The notes: generated by a model from the letters alone, not told the origin. Counted from the first letter of the stretch, positions 27,751 to 37,420 are shown. The stretch: 64,000 nucleotides of DNA from Prescottella defluvii (GCA_029690005.1 CP121458.1:5599872-5663871); one strand, 5' to 3'. A program made the numbers and translations.

Positions 27751-28356
27751 TGCGCATCCTCGATATGGGCGACCGGGCACTCCTGATCGAATTCGACGGA
27801 CTCGGCACCACACTCGCCCACTACCGCGGACTCGTGTCGAACCGGCACCAGGCCGTCACCGACCTCGTACCCGCGGCCCGCACGATCCTCGTGCGGTTCG
27901 GTGGCGCTCGCCCCGACGCCATCGCCGCCTGGGTGCGATCGACCACGCCGCTGGCCGCCGACGCGCTGTCCGCACTCGATCCCGTCGAGATCCCGGTCCG
28001 GTACGACGGACCCGATCTGACCGAGGTCGCCGAGCTCACGGGACTCGGTGTCGACGGCGTCGTCGCCGCCCACACCACACGGACGTGGACGGTGGCGTTC
28101 GTCGGCTTCAGCCCCGGGTTCGGCTACCTCGTCGGCGGGGACACCGGCCTGCACGTTCCCCGCCGCTCGTCGCCACGCACGACCGTCCCCACCGGCGCCG
28201 TCGGGCTGGCGGGCGAGTTCTCGGGGATCTGATCCGCGCAGCTCGCCCGGTGGTTGGCAGCTGATCGGCACCGCCACCGAGCGCATGTGGGACGTCGACC
28301 GCGACCCGCCGGCGCTGCTGCAGCCGGGGGCCGCGGTCAGGTTCGTCGCGGTCTGA
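27750..28356 (+). CDS. pxpB: 5-oxoprolinase subunit PxpB, frameshifted
   Basis: About 201 residues after repair. KipI/PxpB features are RILDMGDRALLIEF, the central EIPVRYDGPDLTEVAELTGL and FVGFSPGFGYLVGG, ending in SSPGGWQLIGTATERMWD. A stop appears at 28231 because of one extra G (GEFSGI/YPRSSPGGW). PxpB and PxpC form the kinase-like half of the enzyme. The usual downstream pxpC is not here: a PxpC gene is found 33 kb away at 61713. Expected to act in cytosol with PxpA. Confidence 0.88.
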
Positions 28357-28358
28357 CG

Positions 28359-29963
28359 TCACACTCGGGACTGCACCGCCGCCCGCAGTTCGTGCTTGCG
28401 GGTCTTGCCGGTCGCGGTCTTGGGCAGCGCGTCGAGGAGGACCACCCGCTTGGGAACCCGGAAGCCCGCGAGGGTCGCCCGGGCGTGTTCGACGATCCGG
28501 TCCGCCAGTCCCTCATCCGCGTCCGGCGCCGGCACGACCGCGACGCACACGGCCTCGCCCCACCGCTCGTCCGGCACCCCGATCACCGAGCATTCGAGCA
28601 CGCCGGGGACGTTCGCCACGACGCGCTCGACCTCGATCGAGGAGACGTTCTCGCCACCGGTCTTGATGATGTCCTTGAGCCGGTCCGTGAACCAGACGAC
28701 CCCTTCGTCGTCGACATGGCCGATGTCGCCGCTGTGGAACCACCCGTGCGCGAAGGCCTTCGTGTTCGCGTCGGCGTTGTTCCAGTAGCCACTGCACACG
28801 TGCGGGCCGCGGTAGACGATCTCCCCGTCTCGCCCGGCGGCAGGAGGCGCCCGTCGGGATCCGATGATCGCGACCTCGACGGTGGGAACCGGCGGACCCC
28901 ACGAGCCGGCCTTGGTGTGACGGTGTTCGGGCCACTGCAGCACCGTCGCGGGCACCACCTCGGTCTGCCCGGATCCGAGAACCACTGCGGCGTTGGGGAA
29001 CGCGGCGTCGACGCGGTCCAGGACGTCCGCGGGCATCTGTGCCATCGCGTAGATGCACAGCCGAACCGATCCGACGTCCCTCGGCGCGGCGGCGTTGACG
29101 TCGACGAGTGCCTTCCACATGATCGGCAGCAGCATCGCGTGCGTGACACCGTGGTGTTCGATCGCGTCGAGCATCTCCGCAGGGTCGAAGCGCCCGGGCA
29201 GCACGACCCGGCCACCGGTCAGGAGGGTCGGCAGGACGAGCGCATTGAGTCCGGTCGTGTGGAAGAGCGGCAGCACGTTCAGCAGCGTCGCGGGGTCGGT
29301 GCCCCACGAACCGCCCTGCAGCAGGGCATTGGTCAGGCCACCGATCATCACCGAGACATGGCTGGTGAGAACACCTTTCGGCCTCGACGTGGTACCTGAC
29401 GTATACAGGCACTGGACGCAGTCCCGGTCCTCGACGACGACCTCGACACGGCCGTCCGGCTCTCGGGCGACGAGCGCCTCCCACCGCTCGACGGGCCGGC
29501 CCGAGATCTCGTCGACATCGGCGTCGACGACGACCACCATCTTCACCGAATCCAGGTTCGGCAGAACGGCTTCGAGCAAGGGTACGAACGGCGCCTCCGC
29601 AACCACGACGGCGGCGCCGGAGTCGCGCAGAATCCATTCGATGTCGTCGGCGGTGAGGGCGATGCTCACCGGCATCGCCACGAGTGCCGACTTGGCGCAC
29701 GCGAAGTAGGTGGAGATCAGTTTCCACCCGTCGAACATCAACATCGCCACCGGCTGCTGCCGCTCGATCCCGGCGTCGAGGAAGACCCGCCCCAGGGCCT
29801 CCGCCGCGCCGTCGAGTCGGGCATAGCTGATCGACGTGCCGCGGTCGACTATCGCCTCGCGGTCTCCGAACACACGCGCGACCCGAGTCAACGCGTCCCC
29901 CACACTCACACGGGTGGCGAGATTCACCTCCAGCGAATCAACCCCGGACAGATCGGATTTCAC
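28359..29963 (-). CDS. AMP-dependent acyl-CoA synthetase/ligase
   Basis: About 534 residues. ANL-superfamily motifs: CLYTSGTTSRPKGVLTSHV (P-loop), LPLFHTTGLNALVLP, the A5-type GSGQTEVVPATV, the hinge-region GWFHSGDIGHVDDEGVVWFTDRLKDIIKTGGENVSS and C-terminal Lys in PKTATGKTRKHEL. It activates a carboxylic acid to the CoA thioester, substrate unknown. GTG at 29963 with GGAAGG upstream was chosen over an ATG at 30107, whose extra 48 residues have no family match. Its 3' end meets pxpB 2 bases away, convergent. Frame intact. Confidence 0.85.
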   Translation of the reverse strand: MKSDLSGVDSLEVNLATRVSVGDALTRVARVFGDREAIVDRGTSISYARLDGAAEALGRVFLDAGIERQQPVAMLMFDGWKLISTYFACAKSALVAMPVSIALTADDIEWILRDSGAAVVVAEAPFVPLLEAVLPNLDSVKMVVVVDADVDEISGRPVERWEALVAREPDGRVEVVVEDRDCVQCLYTSGTTSRPKGVLTSHVSVMIGGLTNALLQGGSWGTDPATLLNVLPLFHTTGLNALVLPTLLTGGRVVLPGRFDPAEMLDAIEHHGVTHAMLLPIMWKALVDVNAAAPRDVGSVRLCIYAMAQMPADVLDRVDAAFPNAAVVLGSGQTEVVPATVLQWPEHRHTKAGSWGPPVPTVEVAIIGSRRAPPAAGRDGEIVYRGPHVCSGYWNNADANTKAFAHGWFHSGDIGHVDDEGVVWFTDRLKDIIKTGGENVSSIEVERVVANVPGVLECSVIGVPDERWGEAVCVAVVPAPDADEGLADRIVEHARATLAGFRVPKRVVLLDALPKTATGKTRKHELRAAVQSRV

Positions 29964-30251
29964 AGGCGCTGACCTTCCTTCTGCAGAAGCGGACCGAAGC
30001 GAAACACGGCGACCCGGACGGCTCCACGACCACAACGGGGCGTGAGGTAGATCACGTTCGACCGGGCCGGGGCCAGCATTCCACCCGACACCAAAGAAAG
30101 CAAGCATGCCTGCTTGTTATTTACACGCAGTCACACGCGGGAACGAGGTGCAGATGCGTCGGTCCAGGGCCTCCGCCGCCGGGTAGGCCAGGCGTCCGGC
30201 CGCCCGGCCTACCCGGGATCCGTCGAGACCACGCGCCCAGAAGGCCCCGTC

Positions 30252-30752
30252 TCAGCCCGCGGTGGGCACGCCGGCGACGCGTCGCTCGCCGTTGTTGCGT
30301 TCCTGCCAGCGGCGGTAGACGTCGATCGCGTCGTCGCGGGACTCGTGACGCATGGGCAGGCGCCGTTGGTCCCAGGGAGTCGCGATCTCATCATAGAAGG
30401 TGTTCAGCTCGAAGTACTTTCGGTCGTCGACGTAGTGCGGCTCGTAAGCCTCACGGGTGGTCAGGAAGACGACCTCGTCGGGCGAGCAGTAGTAGAGCGC
30501 ACCCAGGCACATCGGGCAGGGCAGGGCCAGGATGTAGATCGTGGCCCCGATCAGGTGCTCGGTGCCCAGCTTGGTGCAGGCCTCGCGGATGGCGAGGATC
30601 TCGGCATGCGCCGTGGGGTCACTCGTCTGGGCGACCAGGTTCGGGCTCTCGGCCAGGATCTCCCCGTCCTTGACGATGACGGTCGCGAAGGGCCGTCCGC
30701 CCTCCTCGACGTTGCGGCGGGCGAGATCGATGGTGTGCTGTGCGAAATCCAT
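30252..30752 (-). CDS. Nucleoside/guanine deaminase family protein
   Basis: 166 residues. Cytidine-deaminase-fold zinc site: HAE in DPTAHAEILAIREAC and PCPMC in LALPCPMCLGALYYC. VIVKDGEILAESPN and the C-terminal YFELNTFYDEIATPWDQR resemble GuaD-type enzymes. It is 27 bases downstream of cynS on the same strand, therefore probably the last gene of the cyanate operon. Such pairing hints that deamination of an N-rich ring compound and cyanate detoxification belong to one pathway, but this is inference. Frame intact. Confidence 0.78.
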   Translation of the reverse strand: MDFAQHTIDLARRNVEEGGRPFATVIVKDGEILAESPNLVAQTSDPTAHAEILAIREACTKLGTEHLIGATIYILALPCPMCLGALYYCSPDEVVFLTTREAYEPHYVDDRKYFELNTFYDEIATPWDQRRLPMRHESRDDAIDVYRRWQERNNGERRVAGVPTAG

Positions 30753-30779
30753 TGTGGTCCTCCGTGAATCGAATCGATG

Positions 30780-31250
30780 TCAGAACGGCCGGGTCGGCAG
30801 GTACTTGCCGTCCAGGGTGATCACCGCGCGCTCGCCGCCCTCGGGGTCGGCGACCTTCTTCACGTCGAGCTTGAAATTGATGGCGCTGATGATCCCGTCG
30901 CCGAACTGCTCGTGCACCAACGCCTTGAGCGTGGTGCCGTACACCTGCAGCATCTCGTAGAAGCGGTAGATCGTCGGATCCGTCGGGATTCCACCGGGGA
31001 TCGATCCACGGGTCGGAATGGTCTGCAGCAGGGTCGCAGCCTCGTCCCCCAGGCCGAGCAGGTCGGCGACGGCGGTGGCCGCCTGTTCCGGAAGCGGATG
31101 CTGGCCCAGTACCGCGGCGGTGACGAACGCGGGCGAGTAGCCGGCCGCGTCGGCGATCTGCTGCCAGGTGAGATCCTTGGCGGTCTTGGCCTCGACGGCG
31201 GCGGCCGCGAGGGCCTGGCGGGCGGCGGGATCGAACTGTGCGTGCACCAT
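30780..31250 (-). CDS. cynS: Cyanate hydratase (cyanase)
   Basis: 156 residues, equal to E. coli CynS. N-terminal HTH-like domain (KTAKDLTWQQIADAAGYSPAFVTAAVLGQHPLP) and C-terminal catalytic domain with YRFYEMLQVYGTTLKALVHEQFGDGIISAINFKLDV, containing the active-site Arg, Glu and Ser. Forms a decamer of dimers that turns cyanate plus bicarbonate into ammonium and CO2. The carbonic anhydrase upstream resupplies bicarbonate. ATG at 31250. Frame intact. Confidence 0.96.
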   Translation of the reverse strand: MVHAQFDPAARQALAAAAVEAKTAKDLTWQQIADAAGYSPAFVTAAVLGQHPLPEQAATAVADLLGLGDEAATLLQTIPTRGSIPGGIPTDPTIYRFYEMLQVYGTTLKALVHEQFGDGIISAINFKLDVKKVADPEGGERAVITLDGKYLPTRPF

Positions 31251-31311
31251 GGTGCGTTTCCTTTCGTGTCGCCGCCGGATCACCGACGGCACGGGTTGGG
31301 ATGGAGGGGGT

Positions 31312-31911
31312 TCAGGCCACGACGGTCCGGTCCGAGCCGGAGGGGTCGACGACCGTGACGGTGCCGGTGGCGATGTCGAACACCCAGCCCTCGACAATGA
31401 CCTTGCCGTCCGACAGGGCGCGGGCAACTGCCGGGTGCGTCGCCAGATTGACCTGCTGTGCAAGAACATTCGACCGCACCAGGGTCGCGATCTTGTCGGT
31501 GGCCGTTCCAGCGGACCGGGCCACGGCGGCGTCGGCATGGCGAAGCCACTCGGAGATCGTGGGCATCGAGCTCAGGTCGTGTCGCTCGGCCAGCGCGGTC
31601 ATCGCCCCGCAGCCCGAGTGCCCGCACACCACGATGCGGCGCACCCCCAGCACCGCGACCGCGTACTCGATGCTGGCCGCCACGCCGTCTCCGCCCGACG
31701 CGTAGGCGGGGACGAGATTGCCGGCAGTGCGAATGACGAACAGCTCGCCGGGTTCACAACTGGTGATCAGCTCGGGCACCACACGCGCGTCGGAGCACCC
31801 GATGAACAGCGTGTCGGGGGTGTGCGTGGTCGCCAGACGAGCGAACAGACTCGCCTTGGCGGGGAACACGGCGTCGTGGAAGTGCGCGACGCCGGAGTCG
31901 AGGTCATGCAT
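31312..31911 (-). CDS. cynT: Beta-class carbonic anhydrase of the cyanate operon
   Basis: 199 residues. Zinc ligands in FIGCSDARVVPELIT and HSGCGAM are intact, as is the RTAGNLVP strand. In E. coli the CynT enzyme keeps bicarbonate available to cyanase and prevents loss of CO2. It sits 61 bases upstream of cynS and downstream of cynR, all on the minus strand. The intact CSDAR and HSGCG motifs support an active enzyme. Confidence 0.93.
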   Translation of the reverse strand: MHDLDSGVAHFHDAVFPAKASLFARLATTHTPDTLFIGCSDARVVPELITSCEPGELFVIRTAGNLVPAYASGGDGVAASIEYAVAVLGVRRIVVCGHSGCGAMTALAERHDLSSMPTISEWLRHADAAVARSAGTATDKIATLVRSNVLAQQVNLATHPAVARALSDGKVIVEGWVFDIATGTVTVVDPSGSDRTVVA

Positions 31912-32009
31912 GGATCGCTCCCTTCGAGTGCACGTCGGCCTCGTGGCCCTGACGAAATCCAGCGTGCACGACCAGGAGCTATAGCGTCCAATACCTATAT
32001 TCCATGATC

Positions 32010-32030
32010 GTCATTGTTGTGAACAATGAC
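32010..32030. promoter_or_regulatory. Inverted repeat between cynR and cynT
   Basis: GTCATTGTT (32010-32018) and AACAATGAC (32022-32030) form a perfect 9-base inverted repeat with 3-base spacer, directly downstream of the cynR stop and about 100 bases upstream of cynT. It lacks a T-run on the minus strand. It may be the CynR activator-binding site for cynT or a weak terminator of cynR. Confidence 0.45.
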
Positions 32031-32035
32031 GGGGT

Positions 32036-32920
32036 TCAGAGCTCCCGAGCCACCTCGTGGACCACCGCCGCGAAGGCCCGCGCCGCGGCGGAGTGGTACG
32101 CGGTGTTGCGCCGCAGAAGCTCCACCGCCCGACTGGGCAGGGGCGGGTCCAGGGACACCGGATGGAGGTCCGCATGCACGTGGGTGATCGCATCGGGCAG
32201 GACGGTCGCGAGCGACCCACGCCGCGCGAACTCGAGCAGCGCGCTGATCGAATTGGCCTCGACCGCGATGTGGGGCTCGACGCCGCTCTCGGCGAAGTAG
32301 CTGTCGATGTGCAGCCGCGTCGCGAAGTCGCCGCTGAGCAGGCCCAGCGGTTCGCGCGCGAGTCGGCGGACCGGCAGCGGGCCCACGGTCTCCGCCAACG
32401 GATGTCCCTCACCGACCACCAGGCTGAGTGTCTCGGTGAACAGCGTGGTGTGGTCGATTCCCGCGGCGTGCGCGCCCGCGAAGGCGATGCCGAGGTCGAG
32501 GCGGTCGGCGATCAGGTCGGCCTCGACGCGGTCCTGGGTGGTCTCGTGGATGGTGAGCGTGATGTCCGGGTGGGCGGAACGGAATCGGTGGACGAGCGGT
32601 CCGACGAGGTACGCGGTGAACGTCGGGGTCATCGCCACCCGCAGATGCCCGCGGGACAGGTCCTGCACGTCGTGCACCGCACGCTGACCGGCGTCGAGAT
32701 CCCGCAGCGCGAGCCGGGCGTGGTGCGCGTACGCCTCGCCGGCGTCGGTCAGTCGGACCGTCCGACCCGACCGGTCGAGCAGGACCACCCCGAGCGCGCG
32801 CTCGAGCTGCTTGATCTGCTGCGACAACGTCGGCTGCGAGATGTGCAGCGACTCGGCCGCGCGGGTGAAGTTCCCGTGATCGGCGACCGCGAGGAGGTAT
32901 CGGATGTGACGGAGCCCCAT
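32036..32920 (-). CDS. cynR: LysR-family regulator of the cyanate genes
   Basis: 294 residues. HTH: MGLRHIRYLLAVADHGNFTRAAESLHISQPTLSQQIKQLERALGVVLLDRSGRTVRLTDAGEAY, followed by the LysR substrate domain (LRVAMTPTFTAYLVGPLVHRFRSAHPDITLTI). The gene precedes cynT-cynS on the same strand and has the E. coli CynR order of functions, so the specific assignment rests on context. ATG 32920 is preferred to 32953. It diverges from a deaminase gene at 33029. Confidence 0.82.
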   Translation of the reverse strand: MGLRHIRYLLAVADHGNFTRAAESLHISQPTLSQQIKQLERALGVVLLDRSGRTVRLTDAGEAYAHHARLALRDLDAGQRAVHDVQDLSRGHLRVAMTPTFTAYLVGPLVHRFRSAHPDITLTIHETTQDRVEADLIADRLDLGIAFAGAHAAGIDHTTLFTETLSLVVGEGHPLAETVGPLPVRRLAREPLGLLSGDFATRLHIDSYFAESGVEPHIAVEANSISALLEFARRGSLATVLPDAITHVHADLHPVSLDPPLPSRAVELLRRNTAYHSAAARAFAAVVHEVAREL

Positions 32921-33028
32921 CGACCAACCATAGGCCGCATCGATCGCTGCCATGGAAACCGTGTCTTGGACACTATCGCGGAAATTCGGCATCGTGGGTT
33001 GCAGCGCACAGACAGGAGGCCCCGGCCG

Positions 33029-33525
33029 ATGATGCACACAGTCAGCAGCGACGCGGAAACTCTTCTCCGGCGGTCTATCTCGCTCGCCGACGAGGCCGGA
33101 CGCCGGGCAACCGCCCGTTCGGCGCCGTGATCACAACCGCCGAAGGGACGGTCATCGCCGAGGGCCGCAACGAGGTCGCCGAGACCGGGATGGTCACCTC
33201 CCACGCCGAACTCACGGCCATCGCCGCGGCGACCGAGGCCGGACGCTCCGCCGACCTGGTCGGCGCGACCATCTACGCGAGCGGCGAGCCGTGCCCGATG
33301 TGCAGCGCCGCGATCGTGTGGGCCGGCATCACCCGGGTCGTGTTCGCCGCCGCGGATCCCGACTTCACCCCCATCATCGGCGGACATCCACGATTCACCC
33401 TCCGGTGCGCCGACGTCGTCGGCTCCAGCGACGCCGCCGTCACCGTCTCGGGCCCCCATCTGGGCGACGAGGCGCTCGCCCCGTTTCGTCGCCACCGCGC
33501 CGGAAGCACGGACGCGACGGCATGA
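33029..33525 (+). CDS. Cytidine/deoxycytidylate deaminase family protein, frameshifted
   Basis: About 165 residues after repair. Zinc site HAE in SHAELTAIAAATEAG and PCPMC in GEPCPMCSAAIVWAGITRVVFAAADPDF. The frame breaks at about 33106, where one G of a run is lost (DEAGRR/GNRPFGAVI). The ATG at 33029 follows CAGGAGG. It is divergent from cynR and immediately precedes a decayed cytosine-deaminase-like gene, an arrangement suggesting a former pyrimidine-salvage pair. Substrate not determinable. Confidence 0.78.
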
Positions 33526-33548
33526 TTCGCACCGATGGGTAGAGCCCA

Positions 33549-33766
33549 TATCGACTGCTCGACGTGCTGCTCCCCGACGGTCGCCGGGCGGACATGCCCC
33601 TGCGCGACGGCGCCACGCTGGGTTCCCGCCAACTGCGCGCCATCGCCTTCCGCACGCACACGTTGAGCCTGACCGGCAAGGTCACGGTCAGCCCCCGCGA
33701 CTCTGGGTGCTGCACGGCGGCCGAATCGTCGCCGACGACACCGCCGGCCGTCCACACGCCCGCTGA
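33549..33766 (+). pseudogene. Remnant of a cytosine-deaminase-like amidohydrolase
   Basis: Three short pieces of an amidohydrolase appear in order within 218 bases: an N-terminal LLDVLLPDGRRADMPLRDG, a middle AIAFRTHTLSLTGKVTVS, and in a different frame a C-terminal PRLWVLHGGRIVADDTAGRPHAR followed by a stop at 33764. Intact enzymes of this family are about 400 residues, so most of the gene, including the metal-binding region, is missing. This is more than a single frameshift and looks like genuine decay by internal deletions. It follows the deaminase at 33029 with little gap. Confidence 0.6.
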
Positions 33767-34399
33767 ACCCTTGCTGATACGCTGATTCCATGGACATCGA
33801 GGTCGACAGAATCTAGCCACCGAACTGCCGGTGGCCTTTACCGAGTAGGGCGCGGATCGCGCCCCGGTGAATGACCTCTCCCGTTTCGTCGAAGGTTGTG
33901 GCTCGGCGCACGTCTGTGCCGTCTTGCTGAGCCTTCCGACCGAGCCCACTCCGGCACGTTCGCGCCGCACCGATCACCGGTGATGATCTGCGCACGGAGC
34001 GATGTCAGCTATCCCTGTCCGTCCCGTCATGTCAGCTTGTGCTGACCTGTCCGGGATGCCTTTCGGCACTGGGGAATCGAGCTTCCACATCCTTGCTGCA
34101 GGGTCTTCTTTAGTGGAAGGCGTCTGTTCCCGTGCTCACGACCTGCACCAATCCAGAATGCGAACGGCGACACGTGAACGCCCCCGTACCGACATCGCGC
34201 GGACGGTGGACGCGGATTCGTGTGGCCGGAGCAGATCCGACCTACCGAGCACCCTTCAGCAGACGGGTCGACGAGTTCGTACAGGTACTGCACGCCAAGA
34301 GAATCCGGCAACCAGGCGCCGACGGGCCGGCACCGACGACACATAACCCATCGCACTACACTGACCGTTCTCTGCGAACGGCCGAAGGAGAACCCAGCC
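33767..34399. other. Intergenic stretch without a confident gene
   Basis: About 630 bases. On the minus strand a 60-codon frame ending at 33813 contains a protein-like stretch (RRATTFDETGEVIHRGAIRA) that could be the end of a lost gene, but nothing recognisable extends it. The last 200 bases form the leader of the ABC-F gene. Some ABC-F genes are controlled by leader-peptide attenuation, yet I see no convincing short ORF with hairpins here. Confidence 0.4.
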
Positions 34400-36025
34400 A
34401 TGTCCACGACCTCCGCCGTCACCCTCAGAGACCTCACATTCGACTGGCCTGACGGCACTGTCGCGCTCGACCACCTGAGCGGCACCTTCACGGCGGGCCG
34501 CACCGGACTGGTCGGCCGCAACGGCGCCGGCAAGTCCACGCTGCTGCGACTGATCGCCGGCGTGCTGCGTCCCACGTCGGGGCAGATCGACACCGTCGGC
34601 GATGTCGGATATCTTCCGCAAACGCTCACTCTCGGGAAGGACTCGACGGTCGCCGAACTCCTCGGCATCGACCGAATCCTCGCCGCGCTCCGGGCAATCG
34701 AGTCCGGAGATGTCGCCGGGCAGCACTTCGACACGGTCGGCGACGACTGGGACATCGAGGCGCGCGCCGACGAGGCCCTGCACGAGATCGGCTTCGCCGC
34801 CGCGGACCTCGATCGCCGGGTCGACGAGGTGTCCGGCGGCGAGGCGATGCTCATCGCCATCACCGGCCTGCGGATCCGCCGCACCCCGATCACCCTGCTC
34901 GACGAGCCCACGAACAACCTCGACCGCCCCACCCGAGCGAAGCTCGCCGAGTTCGTCGATGCCTGGCCCGGCACGCTCATCGTGGTCAGCCACGACCTGG
35001 AACTGCTCGAACACATGGATAACACCGCCGAGTTGCACGCCGGGCGTCTCGACGTCTTCGGCGGCCCCTACAGCGCGTGGAAGGAACATCTCGAGCAGGA
35101 ACAGGCTGCGGCCGTCCAGGCCGCGCGCTCGGCCCAGCAGGCGCTCAAGGTCGAGAAGCGTCAGAGGATCGAGGCCGAGACCAAGTTGGCGCGCCGCGAA
35201 CGCACGGCGAAGAAGACGCAGAAGGACGGCGGGATTCCCAAGATCCTGGCAGGCAACCGAGCCAGCAAGGCTCAGGCGTCCGCCGGGTCGCTGCGGTTGA
35301 CGCTCGATGCCAAGGTCGAGGCTGCGCAGGCTGCCGTCGATGCCGCGGATTTGCGTGTGAGAGAGGAGGAGCACATCCACCTCGTGCTCCCCGATCCCGA
35401 CGTCCCGCGGAGTCGGCGCCTCGTCGAGTTCCACGACGCGGGTGGCACCGTCGTGGTCCAGGGTCCCGAGCGCGTCGCGCTCGTCGGCCCCGACGGTGCC
35501 GGCAAATCGACGCTCCTCCAGCATCTCGTCCGCGGCACTGCCGGGGACGCGGATCGAGTCAGCGGTGAGTTGCTGACCGGACGAGTCGGGTACCTCCCGC
35601 AGAGGCTCGACAACCTCGACGGCGCCGCGAGTGCACTGGAGAACGTGCAGAAGGTCGCGCCCGGCACATCCGCCGGCACGATCCGCGATCAGCTCGCCCG
35701 TCTGCTGCTTCGTGGGAGCAGCGTCGACCGGCCCGTCGTGACGCTCTCCGGCGGAGAACGCTTCCGTGTCTCGCTCGCCAAGCTGCTCCTGGCAGACCCG
35801 CCCGCGCAACTGCTGATCCTCGACGAGCCGACGAACAATCTCGACATCTCCAGCGTCGAGCAACTCGCCGAGGCACTCGACAGCTACCGCGGCGCGATCC
35901 TGATCGTCAGCCACGACTACGAGTTCCTGGGCCGGGTCGGGATCGACATCGTCCTGGAACTCGACGAGAACGGCCGGATCCACCGTCGCGGCACACTGTC
36001 CACTGGCGATGACGTGGGGGCGTGA
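34400..36025 (+). CDS. ABC-F family ATP-binding protein
   Basis: 541 residues with two ATPase domains and no membrane segments. Domain 1: GRNGAGKSTLLRLIAG (Walker A), SGGEAML (signature), LLDEPTNNLD (Walker B). Domain 2: GPDGAGKSTLLQHLVRG, LSGGERFRVSLAKLL, LLILDEPTNNLD. Between them is a charged helical linker (about 220-300, KEHLEQEQAAAVQAARSAQQALKVEKRQRIEAETKLARRERTAKK is visible in part). ABC-F proteins act on ribosomes, either in antibiotic protection or translation factor roles. Which applies is not determinable, but the lone location is consistent with a resistance type. ATG at 34400 with GAAGGAG. Confidence 0.85.
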   Translation: MSTTSAVTLRDLTFDWPDGTVALDHLSGTFTAGRTGLVGRNGAGKSTLLRLIAGVLRPTSGQIDTVGDVGYLPQTLTLGKDSTVAELLGIDRILAALRAIESGDVAGQHFDTVGDDWDIEARADEALHEIGFAAADLDRRVDEVSGGEAMLIAITGLRIRRTPITLLDEPTNNLDRPTRAKLAEFVDAWPGTLIVVSHDLELLEHMDNTAELHAGRLDVFGGPYSAWKEHLEQEQAAAVQAARSAQQALKVEKRQRIEAETKLARRERTAKKTQKDGGIPKILAGNRASKAQASAGSLRLTLDAKVEAAQAAVDAADLRVREEEHIHLVLPDPDVPRSRRLVEFHDAGGTVVVQGPERVALVGPDGAGKSTLLQHLVRGTAGDADRVSGELLTGRVGYLPQRLDNLDGAASALENVQKVAPGTSAGTIRDQLARLLLRGSSVDRPVVTLSGGERFRVSLAKLLLADPPAQLLILDEPTNNLDISSVEQLAEALDSYRGAILIVSHDYEFLGRVGIDIVLELDENGRIHRRGTLSTGDDVGA

Positions 36026-36277
36026 CGTGACTTCCCGACCTGTACACGCAACTGCCACTCGGGAAGTACGCCTGTCCGGCTTCGCTCGTCCGAACGAAAT
36101 GCAGATCAGTTCGGATACTAGATAACTCGGAAGTGCGGGATCGCCCGTCCGCTGTGCACCCAACGATCGGCTGCAGCTGCGGGCGGGCGTCCTGAACGGT
36201 AACGACCTCGGCGCGGGGAAGGCGGCGAAGTACCGGCAGTGCCCGGAACTGACGTGCCCGTAGTTGCAAGGGCAGAG

Positions 36278-37191
36278 TCAGGCTTCGGCGGGAACGAGTG
36301 GTTTGACGATGCCCGGTAGCTGTGTCTTGGCAGTCTCGGAGAGCTCGTGCCCCCAATAGCTTGGGCGGGTGTAGGTACGCGCGACCCAGCTCAGATCGTC
36401 GACCGTCAATCCCCCATACCCGTATTCGATCTGGAGCCCCGATGGGCTTCCGATGTACACGGAGGTCATCATGTCGTTCGTGTGTCGGCCGAGGGACTGC
36501 ATGATCTCGACGTCGTGCTCGTCAAGTAGATCGATCAGCCGCCCGAGGTCATCCATCTGCTCGACCTCGAGCATCAGGTGGTTGAAGCCGACATGGCCCG
36601 GAAACTCGGACAGCGCGAGTGAATGGTGCCGTCCGTTGACGTGATAGAAGCGGACGTTGAAGTACTTCGTGGTTATGTGATCGGACAAGCGAAATCCGAG
36701 GATGTCGACGTAGAACTCGTTGGCCTCTTCGATGTTCGGCACTTGGAAGACGATGTGTCCGAGCCCTTGGTTGCCGGTGACGAACCCGCCACGCATCGTT
36801 CGTCCGGGCGAGAACGACAACGGCGTTGCCGCCTTTCCCCAGCTGAGTTCGTGGCGAATGCCCAAGGGTCCGCGAACCACGCCAGTTCTGCCACCTGGCG
36901 TTCGCGGGTGAGCTCAGGGTCTCCCCAGTGCATTGTCACGCCGTGGGATTCGAGATGACGAGTGAATGCGTGAAGATCGGTCTCGTTAGCGAGTCCCCAA
37001 CCGGCGTAGAGAAACTCGTCCTCAGGAGCGGGGTGGATGGCGATGCGATAGTTGATGTCGTCGACAGCGAGGCGCACGGCGCCGCCCGGGCCATCCGGAG
37101 CGAGCATCGCACCGAGGAGTTCGGTGCCGTAGTTGCGCCAGTCCTCGGCTCGTGGCGAGCCGATTCCGATGTACGACAGTTCTTGAATCAT
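36278..37191 (-). CDS. Type I extradiol ring-cleavage dioxygenase (two-domain), frameshifted
   Basis: About 304 residues after repair, the usual size of two-domain BphC-like enzymes. N-terminal domain starts MIQELSYIGIGSPRAEDWRNYGTELLGAML. The C-terminal catalytic domain has the three iron ligands: His in GNQGLGHIVFQVPN, His in NGRHHSLAL, and Glu in GLQIEYGYGG. Ring meta-cleavage of a catechol is the expected reaction, the aromatic substrate being unknown. The frame breaks at about 36865 (WFADP/LGIRHEL). It diverges from a MarR regulator across CCAAT/ATTGG repeats. No further aromatic-degradation gene is adjacent. It is unlike HsaC in having no hsa partners here. Confidence 0.8.
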
Positions 37192-37284
37192 CACGTTCCC
37201 CTTCGATCGGGACGATCTGGGCGGTGTCCTTTGACGAGTCCCCACCGCCGTCCGGAATCCGACACGAGCGAAGATACATTGCAA

Positions 37285-37401
37285 TGCCAATCATTGGCAA
37301 TGCCATCAGTTTACTCTTAGGGGAGCCAATGGTTGGTATAGCCAGTTAACTTCGTAAACTCCGGCAGCGCTCACCCGATCATTGGAGAATGCGATCATTG
37401 G
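37285..37401. promoter_or_regulatory. Candidate MarR operators in the dioxygenase/marR divergent region
   Basis: TGCCAATCATTGGCA (37285-37299) is a palindrome with perfect 7-base arms. A second imperfect copy, GCCAATGGTTGGT, is at about 37325-37337. GATCATTGG occurs twice at 37377-37385 and 37393-37401, just before the marR start. The shared ATTGG/CCAAT element in all four suggests one regulator, most likely the adjacent MarR protein. Confidence 0.65.
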
Positions 37402-37420
37402 GGAGCCCTATAGTTGATCC

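Noticed and set aside
36030..36066. CTTCCCGA...TCGGGAAG hairpin after the ABC-F gene
   Set aside because: Eight-base stem with a long loop and no T-run; too weak to call a terminator.
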